From an uncultured Opitutia bacterium (lineage in GTDB: Bacteria > Verrucomicrobiota > Verrucomicrobiia > Opitutales > UBA953): a DNA stretch of 16,329 nt. The translations under genes and the position numbers were made by a program. Shown here piece after piece: positions 1 to 7,519 of this stretch. The notes under the pieces were generated by a model. It was not told where the DNA came from, did not search any database, and saw nothing but the letters and a program-made list of their open reading frames with translations. The stretch is taken from the NCBI GenBank assembly GCA_903957465.1, contig CAJBPJ010000322.1, positions 1 through 16,329 on the forward strand, read 5' to 3'. Position 1 is the first letter of the stretch. Every line of letters starts with the position of its first letter.

Positions 1-180
1 CGGACGGGCGGACGCCTTATTTGCGTGGTTTATACCGGACACCCTGGCGGAGAAGTTGAATCTGAAACCGTCGATGCATTCGGCGTTTCCTGCGAAGAGG
101 CAGGACACATTGTTCAACGTTTTGGTCGCGAAATTGGTACAGGCCGACCATGGATTCTTTGCGTAACATGCAAGGCATGA
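1..180 (+). CDS. Class I SAM-dependent methyltransferase, YtqB/MnmM-like (C-terminal fragment)
   Basis: The reading frame is open from the first base and ends at the TGA at 178-180, giving the last 59 residues of a protein whose start lies outside the window. The fragment contains GGRLICVVYTGHPGGEVES, which matches the conserved C-terminal block (GG...YxGHxGGxxE) of the small methyltransferase family once called rRNA methylase; B. subtilis YtqB/MnmM, which methylates modified uridine at the tRNA wobble position, belongs to it. The SAM-binding half is not visible, so the substrate is an inference from family only. Its stop codon overlaps the preferred start of the next gene as ATGA, suggesting co-translation. 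Confidence 0.7.
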   Translation, partial: RTGGRLICVVYTGHPGGEVESETVDAFGVSCEEAGHIVQRFGREIGTGRPWILCVTCKA

Positions 181-1121
181 AACCAGGTGCAAAAATTGTT
201 ATTCTCGGCGGTAGCGGATTCGTCGGTCAATCGCTCTGCGATTTCCTAGGTCCCAAGTCAGTCACCCAGCTGCGTTCGCGCACGCGTGGACCTGGCGGTT
301 ACGACGTCGCCAGTGGGTGGATGGACGCCGAGACGCTCCGCGGTGCTGACGCCATCATCAATCTTGCCGGTTCTCCCATCGCCGTCCGTTGGACAGCTAA
401 GTCGCGCGACGAAATCCAGACCAGTCGTGCCGGCACGACCAACCTGCTGGTCGATACACTCAACCGTGCCGGAATCATCCCGCGCGTTATCGTTTCAATG
501 TCAGGCATCAACCGCTATGCCGCACACGCGGAAGCCGAACTTGATGAGACAGCTCCTCTCGACGACGCTACCTTCCTCGGCGGCGTCTGCCGCGACTGGG
601 AGGCCCCGCTCGCACGGCTCAACCCAGCCACCCGCACCGTGATCTTGCGCACTGGCGTTGTCATCGGCTCAGGCGGCGCCCTCTCCAAGATGAAGCCCAT
701 CTTCAACCTCGGACTCGGCGGACGAATCGGGTCGGGTCGCCAATGGATGTCTTGGATCAGCTCCTCAGACCTCTGCCGACTGGTTCATCGCTGCTTGTCG
801 GACAACGGCCCAGCCGGGGTTGTTAACGCCGTGCACCCCCACCCAGTCCGCAACCTTGAGTTCACGGCCACCCTAGGCCAAGTAATGCGCCGACCTACCA
901 TACTACCTGCCCCTGCCTGGGCATTGCGCGCTATCTTCGGCCAAATGGCCGAGGAGACGCTGCTTTCCAGCCGACGGGTGGTCCCCGCCAGTGCCCTTAA
1001 GGCCGGCTTCAGGTTTGACGGTAAGACCGATGCACTCGGGTTTGCCATGGATGTGGGCCTGACTGGAATGACCCCTCAGTGGCGCGAGCTGCGTCGTCGT
1101 CGCCTCGATGGCACGCTTTGA
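177..1121 (+). CDS. TIGR01777-family NAD(P)-binding epimerase-like protein (YfcH/SDR39U1 type)
   Basis: This 314-residue protein belongs to the extended short-chain dehydrogenase family TIGR01777. The N-terminal Rossmann motif is GGSGFVG (residues 11-17), followed by INLAGSPIA near 61-69. The family blocks W.SWI..DL (190-199) and the hydrophobic C-terminal DUF1731-like segment (about 248-300, with PAPAWALR and LLSSRRVVPA) are present. The usual SASAVGYYG stretch is altered to SMSGINRYAA (107-116), but a Tyr remains. The true substrate of this family is unknown. An ATG at 150 is also in frame, but the ATG at 177 overlaps the upstream stop as ATGA and begins right before the Rossmann strand, so I prefer it. 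The 3' end overlaps the next frame by 14 bases if that gene starts at 1108. Confidence 0.88.
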   Translation: MKPGAKIVILGGSGFVGQSLCDFLGPKSVTQLRSRTRGPGGYDVASGWMDAETLRGADAIINLAGSPIAVRWTAKSRDEIQTSRAGTTNLLVDTLNRAGIIPRVIVSMSGINRYAAHAEAELDETAPLDDATFLGGVCRDWEAPLARLNPATRTVILRTGVVIGSGGALSKMKPIFNLGLGGRIGSGRQWMSWISSSDLCRLVHRCLSDNGPAGVVNAVHPHPVRNLEFTATLGQVMRRPTILPAPAWALRAIFGQMAEETLLSSRRVVPASALKAGFRFDGKTDALGFAMDVGLTGMTPQWRELRRRRLDGTL

Positions 1122-1899
1122 GATTGAACGACAGGCCGCTCACTGGGAATGTCCAACAGCCGTGCGCGTCCTCCTCGCCCTCTCCCTCCTTCTAATTTCA
1201 GGTTGCGATAACTCTTCCGCAAAGAGCGAAGGACCTGAAACGGAAAATAGTAATTTCCGTCAGGCCATGACCTATCAACAACAAGGCGAACCCCGTCGCG
1301 CCTTGGAATGTTTCCTTAAAGTCATCGATGCACGTGCGGAATCGCCCGAAGCGCACCTCGAGGCAGGTCGGCTCTACCTCGAACTCAAGGATCCACTTCC
1401 TGCCATTTACCACTTCAAGCAAAGCATCCGTTTAAAAAATAAACCCGATCGAACCGCGGCAGTTGCGCAGCTTATCCAGACAGCCACCAAAGCTTACCTT
1501 CAACAAATTCCAGGGCAGCCTTTTGAGCCTGACGGCACATCTATTTCCGTCGATTCCGCTCAACGTATCAGCCAACTCCAAACGGAAAATAGCCGACTGA
1601 AACGCGAACTAGAAGATCTCTATCGCAAGAACCGTGTTACGGAAAGCTCTCCAACAACCGGAACTACCTTTGGTGGGTTTACCAATACAACGACTGTCGT
1701 TCCCAATGCGCCCGTCATTCTCCCTGCAGGTGCACGCAGCTACACGGTGGTGCAAGGTGATAACCTCTATTCAATCTCACGGAAAATGTATGGTGTAACC
1801 ACCCGTATCACAGATATTCAAAAGGCAAATGCGGACAAACTTGGTTTAGGTCCTAATCCCAGCCTGAAGATTGGGATGATCTTGGTTATTCCCAAATAA
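1108..1899 (+). CDS. Putative lipoprotein with TPR, coiled coil and C-terminal LysM domain
   Basis: From the ATG at 1108 the product is 263 residues. A hydrophobic segment followed by LLISGC (residues 28-33) is a good lipobox, so the mature protein should begin with a lipidated Cys33 and sit in an envelope membrane. Residues about 50-118 form tetratricopeptide-like helices (QQQGEPRRALECFLKVI, then AHLEAGRLYLELKDPLPAI). Residues about 150-175 look like a short coiled coil (SQLQTENSRLKRELEDL). Residues 211-263 are a LysM domain (YTVVQGDNLYSISRKMYG ... LKIGMILVIPK), which binds peptidoglycan in other proteins. A GTG at 1162 would give a more typical short signal peptide and remove the overlap with the upstream gene; the start is undecided. 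A role as an envelope scaffold anchored to peptidoglycan is inferred. Confidence 0.8.
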   Translation: MARFEIERQAAHWECPTAVRVLLALSLLLISGCDNSSAKSEGPETENSNFRQAMTYQQQGEPRRALECFLKVIDARAESPEAHLEAGRLYLELKDPLPAIYHFKQSIRLKNKPDRTAAVAQLIQTATKAYLQQIPGQPFEPDGTSISVDSAQRISQLQTENSRLKRELEDLYRKNRVTESSPTTGTTFGGFTNTTTVVPNAPVILPAGARSYTVVQGDNLYSISRKMYGVTTRITDIQKANADKLGLGPNPSLKIGMILVIPK

Positions 1900-1903
1900 G
1901 TGC

Positions 1904-2965
1904 ATGCGTATAACACGCGTTAGGACAGCGGACTTCCGCAACCTCGCGTTCGCCGATGTCGATACGAATGCACCGCGCGTCTTCCTTGTCGGCCAAAACG
2001 GACAAGGGAAAACAAACCTGATCGAGGCCGCTGGACTTGTCACAACGTTGCGATCGTTTCGAACAACCGAAATTGAACCACTCGTGCGCACGGGCACAAC
2101 CGAAGCCAAGGTTCGCATCGACGTAGAGATTCAGCGCAAAGAAAACTGTTCGGTTGAAGTTACCTTAATGAAAGGCTCTCGCCGTGCCACCATCGACGGC
2201 AATCCTACCAAATCTGCTTCTGAACTTATTGGGCGATTCCCAACCGTCGCCTTTTGTTCTGAAGACTTACGCCTCGTCCGAGGTTCACCATCCAACCGCC
2301 GTCGCTGGTTAGACTTAGCCCTAAGCGCAACCGATGCAGATTACCTGATGGCTGCACGTGGCTATGCGAAAGCACTCGAAGGTCGAAATCTGCTATTGCG
2401 ATCTGGGCGGGCGACAGATGCAGAACTTGAAGCCTTTGAGCGAACCATGCTACCACTCGCATGCACTTTAGTACGCACACGTCGCTCTGCATTGCTTGAA
2501 CTCAACGTCTCTCTCAACGAAGTTTGCGAAGTCGCAGGATTTAGCGCGCTTGGTTCAATTGCTTACGAACATAACATAGAGGAAGACGCCCTCGCCGAAA
2601 ACTGGTCGTTGTCGCGTGGCGTCGATCGTGCCACTGAAACGACTCGCCACGGCCCTCACCGCGATGATTTCGCGATTCGCTTCTCCGGCCAACCAGCAGC
2701 CGATTATGCCTCTGAAGGTCAGCAACGTCTGCTCGTCTTAGCTCTCTGCCTCGCTCAGTTGCGCCGTACCACCCAGCGAGCCTCCACGCCTCCGGTCATT
2801 CTCGCGGATGACGTTCTCGGCGAACTTGACGGGGAAAGACGGACGGCTTTTTGGGCCTGTGTCGGCGAAAAACATCAAATCCTAGCTACAGGCACTACCC
2901 TACCAGCGAAAGGCGAATGGCGGGTGTATAACGTCGATAAAGGTCAATACACAGGTACAAAGTAA
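1904..2965 (+). CDS. recF: DNA replication and repair protein RecF
   Basis: RecF is an SMC-like ATPase that helps load RecA at single-strand gaps together with RecO and RecR. The 353-residue length is normal for the family. Visible motifs are the N-terminal strand followed by FRNL, Walker A GQNGQGKTN (residues 30-38), the GPHRDD block (250-255), the ABC-type signature SEGQQR (270-275) and Walker B VILADDVLGELD (298-309). All key ATPase residues are present. It starts 4 bases after the LysM lipoprotein stop and lies upstream of secG rather than in the dnaA-dnaN-recF arrangement of many bacteria. No clear Shine-Dalgarno sequence precedes the ATG. Confidence 0.96.
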   Translation: MRITRVRTADFRNLAFADVDTNAPRVFLVGQNGQGKTNLIEAAGLVTTLRSFRTTEIEPLVRTGTTEAKVRIDVEIQRKENCSVEVTLMKGSRRATIDGNPTKSASELIGRFPTVAFCSEDLRLVRGSPSNRRRWLDLALSATDADYLMAARGYAKALEGRNLLLRSGRATDAELEAFERTMLPLACTLVRTRRSALLELNVSLNEVCEVAGFSALGSIAYEHNIEEDALAENWSLSRGVDRATETTRHGPHRDDFAIRFSGQPAADYASEGQQRLLVLALCLAQLRRTTQRASTPPVILADDVLGELDGERRTAFWACVGEKHQILATGTTLPAKGEWRVYNVDKGQYTGTK

Positions 2966-2980
2966 GCCTTTCCTACTTGT

Positions 2981-3005
2981 GCCCAGCCTGACTGGGTGTT
3001 TCTCT
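2981..3005 (+). terminator. Weak hairpin with T-rich tail between recF and secG
   Basis: GCCCAG (2981-2986) can pair with CTGGGT (2992-2997), giving five Watson-Crick pairs plus one G-T pair around a CCTGA loop. GTTTCTCTT follows. The stem is short and the tail interrupted, so this may be a leaky terminator, a processing site or chance. Confidence 0.3.
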
Positions 3006-3011
3006 TAAGGC

Positions 3012-3389
3012 ATGTCCAGCTTCCTTCTGAACACCTCCATTGTTCTGCTTATCCTCGTTTGCATTATTGGCGTGCTTGTCATCCTCATGCAGCGCCCCAG
3101 TGCCAACGCTGGTATGGGTGCAGCTTTAGGTGGTGGAGCCGCGGAAACTGTCTTCGGTGGAGACTCTGCCAATGTCTTAACCAAGATAACGTCGATCCTC
3201 ACACTTCTCTTATTCGTACTCAGTTTCGGACTCTATCTAGCTTTTATTTCTAACGAGAATCGCCCGGAATCGACGCTCGAAAAAGTGGTCGCTCCATCAG
3301 CACAAGAGCCACCTGCACCTATACCTGTTAACCCGGTACCAGTTCCAGCAGTCGGCGAGAAGGCACCGGCAGCGCCTGCAACCAAGTAA
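3012..3389 (+). CDS. secG: Preprotein translocase subunit SecG
   Basis: SecG is the small inner-membrane partner of SecYE that assists protein export. The 125-residue product has two membrane segments (about residues 4-27 and 56-79). The link between them carries the family pattern: LMQRPSANAGMGAALGGG followed by FGG and LTKIT. After TM2 there is a Pro/Ala-rich tail (about 95-125) with no recognisable motif, common in this family. It follows recF by 46 bases and precedes a periplasmic LolA-like gene by 5 bases. Confidence 0.95.
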   Translation: MSSFLLNTSIVLLILVCIIGVLVILMQRPSANAGMGAALGGGAAETVFGGDSANVLTKITSILTLLLFVLSFGLYLAFISNENRPESTLEKVVAPSAQEPPAPIPVNPVPVPAVGEKAPAAPATK

Positions 3390-3394
3390 ACGTC

Positions 3395-4198
3395 ATGCGC
3401 GGCCTCTGCCTCGTCGCGCTTCTTCTGTTACCTTGGACGACAAGGGCAGCGCCTCCAGGCTCTGCAAACGCCTTACCTTCATTAAGTAAAGATGATGCCG
3501 ACAAGGCTTTGCGGGCTTTTCGTAACTCAGGACTTAGCTGCGATCTCGTTATTCGTTTTGAGTTAAAACATCTGCCGCGAACAGGCAACGCCACCAACCC
3601 TGAGAAAGGTACTCTTTGGATGAGCTGGAAACATGGCTTTCCAGCTGTCCGGATTGAAATGGGCAATACCCGCTTTTTAATGGTACGGAGAAATTCTGAG
3701 TCCTTACTTTGGCAATACCGGGACAACGTCGTCAGCAAAGTCAGCGGCTCAGATGCACTCAAGCCCCTCATCACGGGCTACCTGTTCGCACCATTTGATT
3801 TACAAGCACCGTTTACACACTGGGAAAATACGGTTTACGAATCAACGGAGCGTCACCGCGGTCGTCCGCTCAATATGTTCCTCGCCAAGGCGCCCAGCGA
3901 CAATCCGTCCGCCCCCGTACGCTTTGGCCTAGACCGTGCCTACGTCGCACTCATCGAAGCGACCACACTTGATGCCAATGGGAAGCCAAGCAGGCAGATG
4001 CTCATCGAGGATTTTGCTCAAGTCGACGAACAGTGGATTCTCGGCAAAGCTTCTGTCAGAGACGAGGTGACCCGCAACCGCGACATACTTGAAGCGAAAT
4101 CTGCCTGCGTGAATGCGAGCCTCGAAGCCAACATCTTCTCCCCCGAGTCACTCGCTAAGCCTGCACCGGCAACTCAAGGCACATTCCATTCTTTGTAA
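3395..4198 (+). CDS. Periplasmic LolA-like / outer-membrane lipoprotein-sorting-type protein
   Basis: The 267-residue product starts with a Sec signal peptide (MRGLCLVALLLLPWTTRA, cleavage probably after ARA or nearby). The body resembles the LolA-like superfamily that includes the proteins called outer membrane lipoprotein-sorting proteins (PF17131-like): a strand pattern with GTLWMSW, a GYLFAPFDLQAPFTHWEN segment near residues 129-146, R-GRPLNMFLAKA (about 154-166), and the DANGKPSRQMLIEDFAQVD...WI strands near 192-216. Such proteins have a half-barrel that holds hydrophobic ligands. The true cargo is unknown, and the assignment rests on pattern recognition. Placement right after secG fits an envelope role. 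It ends 3 bases before the NIF3-family gene. Confidence 0.6.
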   Translation: MRGLCLVALLLLPWTTRAAPPGSANALPSLSKDDADKALRAFRNSGLSCDLVIRFELKHLPRTGNATNPEKGTLWMSWKHGFPAVRIEMGNTRFLMVRRNSESLLWQYRDNVVSKVSGSDALKPLITGYLFAPFDLQAPFTHWENTVYESTERHRGRPLNMFLAKAPSDNPSAPVRFGLDRAYVALIEATTLDANGKPSRQMLIEDFAQVDEQWILGKASVRDEVTRNRDILEAKSACVNASLEANIFSPESLAKPAPATQGTFHSL

Positions 4199-4201
4199 AG
4201 C

Positions 4202-4957
4202 ATGCCAGTGGATGCACGAGAGCTTGCGAAATTTTGCGACTTAATCACACGTCGGAAAGTTATTGGCGATTATCCCGATGCTCGTAACGGCCTACAATAC
4301 CAGGGCAGTCGAAAAATTAAGCGCATCGGTGCGGCAGTAGACGCCGGCACTGAAGTCTTCGAACAGGCCCGCAAACAAGGTGTCGATTTCCTCATCGTGC
4401 ACCACGGCATTCATTGGCGCCCTAGCCTTCCTGCACGCTCGATACTCGCGTCACGTAAGACGGCGCTCAAACGCCTCAACCTCTCACTCTACTCAAGCCA
4501 TCTCCCGCTTGATGCGCATCCCTTTATCGGCAATAACGCGATTATTGCGAAACGCCTAGGCCTAGAAATTGATCGCTGGTTTCTCGATTTTGAAGGCACG
4601 CCTATTGCCTGCCTGTGCAAGGGCATCCCACGGAATAAACTGACAACACGTTTACGCAAAGAGTACCCAGACAGTTTCAAGGCCATCGAGTTCGGCTCAG
4701 CCAAGCCCCGTCGCATCGCCATCCTCTCAGGTAGCGGACGATCAGCTTTACCCGAACTCGCTAAGCTTGGATGCGATACACTCGTGACAGGCGAGCTGCG
4801 TGAAGAACATTTTAATGAAGCCCACGAACAAGGGTGGAATCTTTATCCCTGTGGACATTATGCTACAGAAACATGGGGCGTAAAGGCTCTCGCTGAAGCT
4901 GCGGCACGGCGCTTTGAAATCGATTGGACGTTTGTCGGCACGAACAATCCTCTCTGA
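4202..4957 (+). CDS. Nif3-like dinuclear metal-centre protein (YbgI family)
   Basis: This 251-residue protein carries all the metal-ligand blocks of the NIF3/YbgI family: HHG (His67, His68), the HLPLDAH block (His100, Asp104, His106) and GHYATE (His219, Glu223), with the family's NGLQ near residues 29-32 and TGE at 197-199. Relatives form hexameric toroids with two metal ions per subunit. Some bind or hydrolyse small metabolites, and several are annotated as GTP cyclohydrolase type 2, but no agreed function exists. The size matches the short version without the inserted PII-like domain. gluQ begins 4 bases after its stop, implying translational coupling. Confidence 0.92.
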   Translation: MPVDARELAKFCDLITRRKVIGDYPDARNGLQYQGSRKIKRIGAAVDAGTEVFEQARKQGVDFLIVHHGIHWRPSLPARSILASRKTALKRLNLSLYSSHLPLDAHPFIGNNAIIAKRLGLEIDRWFLDFEGTPIACLCKGIPRNKLTTRLRKEYPDSFKAIEFGSAKPRRIAILSGSGRSALPELAKLGCDTLVTGELREEHFNEAHEQGWNLYPCGHYATETWGVKALAEAAARRFEIDWTFVGTNNPL

Positions 4958-4961
4958 GGCG

Positions 4962-5813
4962 ATGGCTTACCGCGGACGACTCGCTCCGACACCAACCGGC
5001 TTCTTACATGTCGGACATGCTCGTACGTTTGCACTCGCTGCGCAACGAGCTCATGAAGCAAAGGGCATACTTATTTACCGCACCGAAGATCTCGATGCGG
5101 GTCGATGCCGACCCGAATTCGCCACCGCAGCCCTCGAAGACCTACGCTGGCTTGGCTTGCAATGGTCTGAAGGCCCAGATGTCGGTGGACCACATGCGCC
5201 CTACGTACAATCGCAGCGCCTGCCATGGTTCCGAGAAGTCTGGCAACGCCTGCAAGCATCGGGGCATATCTACCCCTGTGATAAATCTCGTAAAGATGTT
5301 GAGCGCTGTTTGACGGCACCCCACACCGAAGACGATGCCGAGCCCATCTTCCCGACAGAGTTACGTCCATCGGTCGGCGCGGGGCACGAAGCCCGTGAGC
5401 CAGGTGCGATGAATTGGCGTTTTCGTGTACCCGATGGAGAGTCCATTGGCTTCCACGATGAAATCCAAGGCACGCAGAGATTTGTCGCTGGTCACGATTT
5501 TGGCGACTTTCTCGTCTGGCGAAAAGATGGCTTCCCATCTTACGAATTGGCGGTTGTCGCCGACGATCATGCCATGGGAGTCACGGAAGTGGTCCGCGGA
5601 GCGGATCTCCTTCTCTCAACCGCACGTCAACTTCTGCTTTATCAAGCACTAGGATGGACACCACCGGCTTGGGCGCACGCACCACTCATTCTGGATAACA
5701 ATGGCAAGCGGCTCGCTAAACGCACATACGGTCTTTCGGTCCGAGAACTTAAAGAACGTGGATACACGTCTAATGAAATCCTAAGTGCGTCGATGGAGAA
5801 CTTGCAGAAATAA
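4962..5813 (+). CDS. gluQ: Glutamyl-Q tRNA(Asp) synthetase
   Basis: This is a glutamyl-tRNA synthetase-like catalytic core without an anticodon-binding domain (283 residues). Such enzymes attach glutamate to queuosine in tRNA(Asp). Motifs are RLAPTPTGFLHVGHAR (residues 6-21, with HVGH as the HIGH signature), YRTEDLDAGR (39-48) and KRLAKR (249-254) in place of KMSKS, followed by the family-typical GLSVREL. The zinc-binding region is degenerate: the usual CxC...Y...C becomes YPCDK with no matching later Cys. I chose the ATG at 4962, 4 bases after the nif3-type stop and preceded by GAGG, over an in-frame ATG at 4914 inside the upstream gene. Confidence 0.9.
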   Translation: MAYRGRLAPTPTGFLHVGHARTFALAAQRAHEAKGILIYRTEDLDAGRCRPEFATAALEDLRWLGLQWSEGPDVGGPHAPYVQSQRLPWFREVWQRLQASGHIYPCDKSRKDVERCLTAPHTEDDAEPIFPTELRPSVGAGHEAREPGAMNWRFRVPDGESIGFHDEIQGTQRFVAGHDFGDFLVWRKDGFPSYELAVVADDHAMGVTEVVRGADLLLSTARQLLLYQALGWTPPAWAHAPLILDNNGKRLAKRTYGLSVRELKERGYTSNEILSASMENLQK

Positions 5814-5820
5814 TTCCATA

Positions 5821-5848
5821 AAAAAGGCGCCCTTTAAGGCGCCTTTTT
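5821..5848. terminator. Bidirectional intrinsic terminator between gluQ and the thioredoxin-like gene
   Basis: AAAAAGGCGCC (5821-5831) and GGCGCCTTTTT (5838-5848) are perfect 11-bp inverted repeats around a CTTTAA loop. The GC core is followed by a T tract when read from either side. It lies between two convergent stop codons (5813 on + and 5866 on -), so it can end both transcripts. Confidence 0.93.
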
Positions 5849-5865
5849 GAAAAGAGTTTTTCGAA

Positions 5866-6642
5866 TTACTTTCCGGCAGGAGCCTTCGTGGCGTCAGCAG
5901 CAACACGCTCACGAAGTTTAGTGATGCTTGCCACGGCACGCTCATTGCCTTGAGCGCCTTTTAGGGCTTCGTCCAATAATGCAAGCGCACGCTCTTTATT
6001 TTCAGGTTCAATTTGTAACGAAAGCATAGCTTGGTTCATTTTTACTGCAGCTGCACGATTAGGCATGTCAGCGGGGAAATTCTCATCGATGATTTTACAC
6101 GCTGCTGAAAAATCTTTCGCTTCAACTGCTGCCTTCATCTTAGCACCTGCAGCTTCACGCTTTGCAGACTGCTCGGCTGCTTGCTTACCTTTTTCGGTGA
6201 AAGCTTTGATATTTGCTGGAGTGTTCTCTTTTCTTAATTCCGCAAGGTGGGCGAGATACTTCACAGGGCCACCTTGTTGATAACCTGTCTGAGCATAAGG
6301 CTGGCCTGATGCGTTTGCTAAAATAATCGTTGGGAAACCTTGCACGCCCCACTGCTTCATGAGCGCTTCGTTCTTAGCTTTAGCGTCGGCTGGAATTTGT
6401 TTTTTGCTGGGGAAGTCGAGTGAGACGAGGACGAAGTTCTTCTGGGCCTTAAACTCAGGCGTGGAGAAGACTTCTTTATCTAATTTGATACACCAGCCAC
6501 ACCAGTCACTGCCTGTAAAATCAATGAGGATGTCTTTCTTCTCTGCCGCGGCCTGTTTCTTGGCTGCGTCGAGATCTGTAAGCCAACCTTCAGAAGCCAA
6601 AGCGGCCACAGGGGCTAGCAAGAGTGCGAATAGGTGTTTCAT
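5866..6642 (-). CDS. Secreted thioredoxin-fold protein with CGWC motif
   Basis: The 258-residue product starts with a signal peptide (MKHLFALLLAPVAALASEG) and continues into a thioredoxin-like domain: ILIDFTGSDWCGWC (residues 38-51, redox cysteines 48 and 51) and a GFPT loop with cis-proline at about 104. This resembles the thioredoxin_7/DsbD-gamma-like proteins frequent in Verrucomicrobiota. Residues about 140-258 are Ala/Lys/Glu-rich helices, probably TPR-like (the block around KERALALLDEALKGA). It should act in the periplasm as a thiol-disulfide oxidoreductase; its partner is unknown. The frame is open further upstream to an ATG at 6816, but the start at 6642 gives a proper signal peptide, and the longer version would overlap the divergent chelatase gene. 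Confidence 0.87.
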   Translation of the reverse strand: MKHLFALLLAPVAALASEGWLTDLDAAKKQAAAEKKDILIDFTGSDWCGWCIKLDKEVFSTPEFKAQKNFVLVSLDFPSKKQIPADAKAKNEALMKQWGVQGFPTIILANASGQPYAQTGYQQGGPVKYLAHLAELRKENTPANIKAFTEKGKQAAEQSAKREAAGAKMKAAVEAKDFSAACKIIDENFPADMPNRAAAVKMNQAMLSLQIEPENKERALALLDEALKGAQGNERAVASITKLRERVAADATKAPAGK

Positions 6643-6736
6643 GGTAGAACAACACAGTTCTCTCAGGTCTTTAGCGAGCAACCAGAAAAAACACCACCGT
6701 TGCCAAACCTGATTAAACTGACATTTCCTAGGTTTA

Positions 6737-7519
6737 ATGAGCTCCGGGCGCACCTTGTTGGTCGACAACGGCTCCCTCAACGGGGCTGCTACACTTCGAC
6801 TGCGTGTCCTTGCCAAAGAGCTTTCCCAAAGCCTAGGGCGCCAGGTAGATCCCGTTTCAGTACTCCACAGCGATAAAGTTGATCCAACAATTCTCGACGG
6901 TATCCGTGCGCAGACTTTTGAAAGTTACGCCCGAGACGCAAAAGCTGCGGGCTGCGAAACATTAGAAGTTATTCCGCTCTTTATCGGACCCAGTCTAGCC
7001 CTAACCGAATTTTTACCCGAGCTGGCACACAAAGTTGGCATCGGACTCAACATTACCCGCACGCTTTGGACGCCTGAGGAGTCCGCAGGACTTGTCGATA
7101 TACTTCATGATAACCTTATCTCGACAGGATGGAAAAAAGGGAAAGGCACAGTACTACTTTGCGATCATGGTAGCCCCATCCCCACTGTAACCGCTGCGCG
7201 TAATGATTTAGCTTCGCAATTATGCAAACTTCTCGAGCTATCCAGTCATGAACTCGTGGCTTGCTCAATGGAGCGACGAGAAGGTCCAGCTTATGCATTT
7301 AACGAGCCGCTACTCGCAGATGCTATAAAGTGCACTCATGGTGAAGTTGTTGTATTGATGCTCTTTCTTTTACCCGGAAGACACGCGGGTCCAGGCGGAG
7401 ATGTTGCAACGCTGTGTGCGCAGAACGCTCCAGCTGGTGTAACCTGGAAATTATCGCCGCTTATCGGCGAAAACCCAAGACTCACCGAAGTTATTCGACG
7501 CGGTTATACGACCTGTTGA
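6737..7519 (+). CDS. cbiX: CbiX-type sirohydrochlorin chelatase (two-domain)
   Basis: The 260-residue product has two similar halves of the class II chelatase fold. The C-terminal half has LLCDHGSPIPT (residues 140-150, His144) and LLPGRHAGPGGD (211-222, His216), the two histidines expected to bind the metal and tetrapyrrole. The N-terminal half has the matching LLVDNGS (7-13) with Asn11 in place of His and IPLFIGPSLALTEF (79-92) without the second His, so it looks non-catalytic. Next to cobA and cysI the likely product is siroheme by iron insertion into sirohydrochlorin; cobalt insertion cannot be excluded. Its last 16 bases overlap the convergent cobA. A weak AGG lies 4 bases before the ATG. 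Confidence 0.85.
   Translation: MSSGRTLLVDNGSLNGAATLRLRVLAKELSQSLGRQVDPVSVLHSDKVDPTILDGIRAQTFESYARDAKAAGCETLEVIPLFIGPSLALTEFLPELAHKVGIGLNITRTLWTPEESAGLVDILHDNLISTGWKKGKGTVLLCDHGSPIPTVTAARNDLASQLCKLLELSSHELVACSMERREGPAYAFNEPLLADAIKCTHGEVVVLMLFLLPGRHAGPGGDVATLCAQNAPAGVTWKLSPLIGENPRLTEVIRRGYTTC

Noticed and set aside
3328..3774. Antisense open frame of 148 codons over secG and the LolA-like gene
   Set aside because: No domain pattern is visible, and it covers two better-supported genes.
5071..5538. Antisense open frame of 155 codons over gluQ
   Set aside because: It has no recognisable motif, and the opposite strand encodes a well-supported GluQ-RS.
6646..6661. AGAAC-N6-GTTCT inverted repeat just before the thioredoxin-like start
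   Set aside because: The arms are only 5 bp and the 6-base spacing differs from the umuC site, so chance is likely.
6643..6816. N-terminal extension of the thioredoxin-like protein to an ATG at 6816
   Set aside because: It would bury a good signal peptide behind 58 residues with no family pattern and overlap the divergent chelatase gene.
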